Positions 63,175 through 64,000 of a DNA stretch of 64,000 bases are shown here, in pieces. Within the stretch, counting starts at the first letter, position 1. Each line of letters starts with the position of its first letter. Under the pieces are notes generated by a model. It saw only the letters and a list, made by a program, of their open reading frames with translations, ran no database searches and was not told the DNA's origin. The stretch covers positions 17,448,019 through 17,512,018 of the forward strand of contig OY987270.1 in the NCBI GenBank assembly GCA_963920665.1, given 5' to 3'. The position numbers and the translations under genes were made by a program. Source of the stretch: Straminergon stramineum. Its lineage: Eukaryota > Streptophyta > Bryopsida > Hypnales > Calliergonaceae.

Positions 63175-64000
63175 CACTAGAAGAAAATAAAGGTTTGAGC
63201 GAGTGCAAAAAGTAACTGGTTTTGAGTTGTCTAGGACATTTTGCCACTTGCGCTAATTTGGAGCCACCAGTTGCAGTGGACATATTGTTTGTAGGATTGT
63301 AGTTGCAAGTTGTGACAACCTATTTGGAACTTTGTTAGTGAACTTTTCTAACATGGTTACTTCTATGGTATTTACTACCATGTGAATTCGTGTGAGTTGT
63401 CTGACTTGTTTGCAACTCATTTGCAACTAATGTATGACTTGTTTGCAACACATTTGTGACTTCATTGCAACTTACCTGTAAGGCTATAACTTCATTGCAA
63501 CTTGTTTGTGACTTATTTGCAACTTGTCAATGACTTGTGGATTGGTAGATTTTAAAATTTTCATCTCCATGATTCATAGATTTATAGATTTCACATCTAG
63601 CTTCTTTTCTAAAGTTTAGAAATTATGATATTGATATTTAATAGAATTCACTGGTTTAGGAAATTTTATAATTTCATAGGTTTTAAAAAAAATAAGATTT
63701 TAAATATTTTTAGATTTTTATAGAATGTGAAAATCTATAAAATGTACAAATTTTTGAATTCTATTAATAAAATTCAATACATTAGAATACAACAAGTTAC
63801 ATGTTTTACATATTCAACCTAATGGTACTCTTGAGAATTGATATAAGACTATTATGAAAATAATGACTTCAGAAACAACTAGGAAATGCCTAAAAAATAA
63901 CTACAATTGTAAAATGACTAGGAAATGACTAAGATATGTCTAAGAAACGACTAGGAAACAATTAGGAATCAACTAGGAAACAACTAGACTCATTTTACAA
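63175..64000 (+). mobile_element. Left part of a possible larger CACTA element, cut by the window end
   Basis: CACTAGAAGAAAATAAAGG at 63175 matches the terminus of copy 3. Short subterminal-like repeats follow: TGACTTGTTTGCAACT variants at about 63370-63535 and ACTAGGAAACA variants at about 63858-63990. Dense short repeats inside the ends are characteristic of CACTA elements. The other end and any transposase would lie beyond position 64000. Confidence 0.45.

Larger units (their letters stand above)
54389..64000. other. AT-rich repeat desert to the window end, no gene
   Basis: No gene-like frame was found in these 9.6 kb. Identified pieces (family A fragment, minisatellites, CACTA elements) are listed separately. 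The remainder is AT-rich DNA with no structure I can name. Confidence 0.5.

Noticed and set aside
1..64000. CRISPR array, operon or prokaryotic system
   Set aside because: Spliceosomal introns in both genes and the repeat content show eukaryotic nuclear DNA. No regularly spaced identical repeats were seen.

Overview
The window is nuclear eukaryotic DNA: two genes split by many spliceosomal introns, long AT-rich intergenic DNA, and dense non-autonomous transposons. A plant-lineage genome, probably a non-seed plant or streptophyte alga, is my best guess, because several miniature elements carry CACTA(G)-type ends typical of plants. This is weak: nothing here fixes the species, and the channel gene belongs to a family that seed plants, as far as I know, lack.

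Layout. Positions 1-2.2 kb are the richer-GC 5' flank and possible leader exons of the first gene. Positions 1.2-9.6 kb (+) hold a complete gene for a BK/Slo-type potassium channel, which I could splice in frame across all its exons: six membrane segments, a TVGYG filter, and two RCK domains. Positions 10.6-18.4 kb are transposon-derived. Positions 19.5-23.0 kb (-), perhaps to 23.7 kb, hold a multi-exon C2H2 zinc-finger protein gene with a coiled coil. Positions 23.7-27.6 kb are its mixed-composition upstream flank, with simple and degenerate tandem repeats and no gene I can support. From 27.6 kb to the end I find no gene at all, only AT-rich repeats.

The repeat landscape is the most informative part. 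Many elements begin TTAACCC(C)TnAAG and end with the inverted complement, so each is flanked by TTAA, which is the piggyBac pattern. Families here measure about 230, 470, 580, 900 and 950 bp. Some sit end to end sharing one TTAA, one is nested in another, and a paralogous copy shows the TTAA site at the same place without the insertion. No transposase was seen. A second, 170-bp element with 30-bp ends sits in an intron of each of the two genes. Four CACTA-type elements, a possible tRNA-derived SINE, several long foldbacks and a pair of inverted 1.3-kb repeats complete the set.

The two genes lie on opposite strands, are separated by about 10 kb of transposon DNA, and show no sign of acting together.
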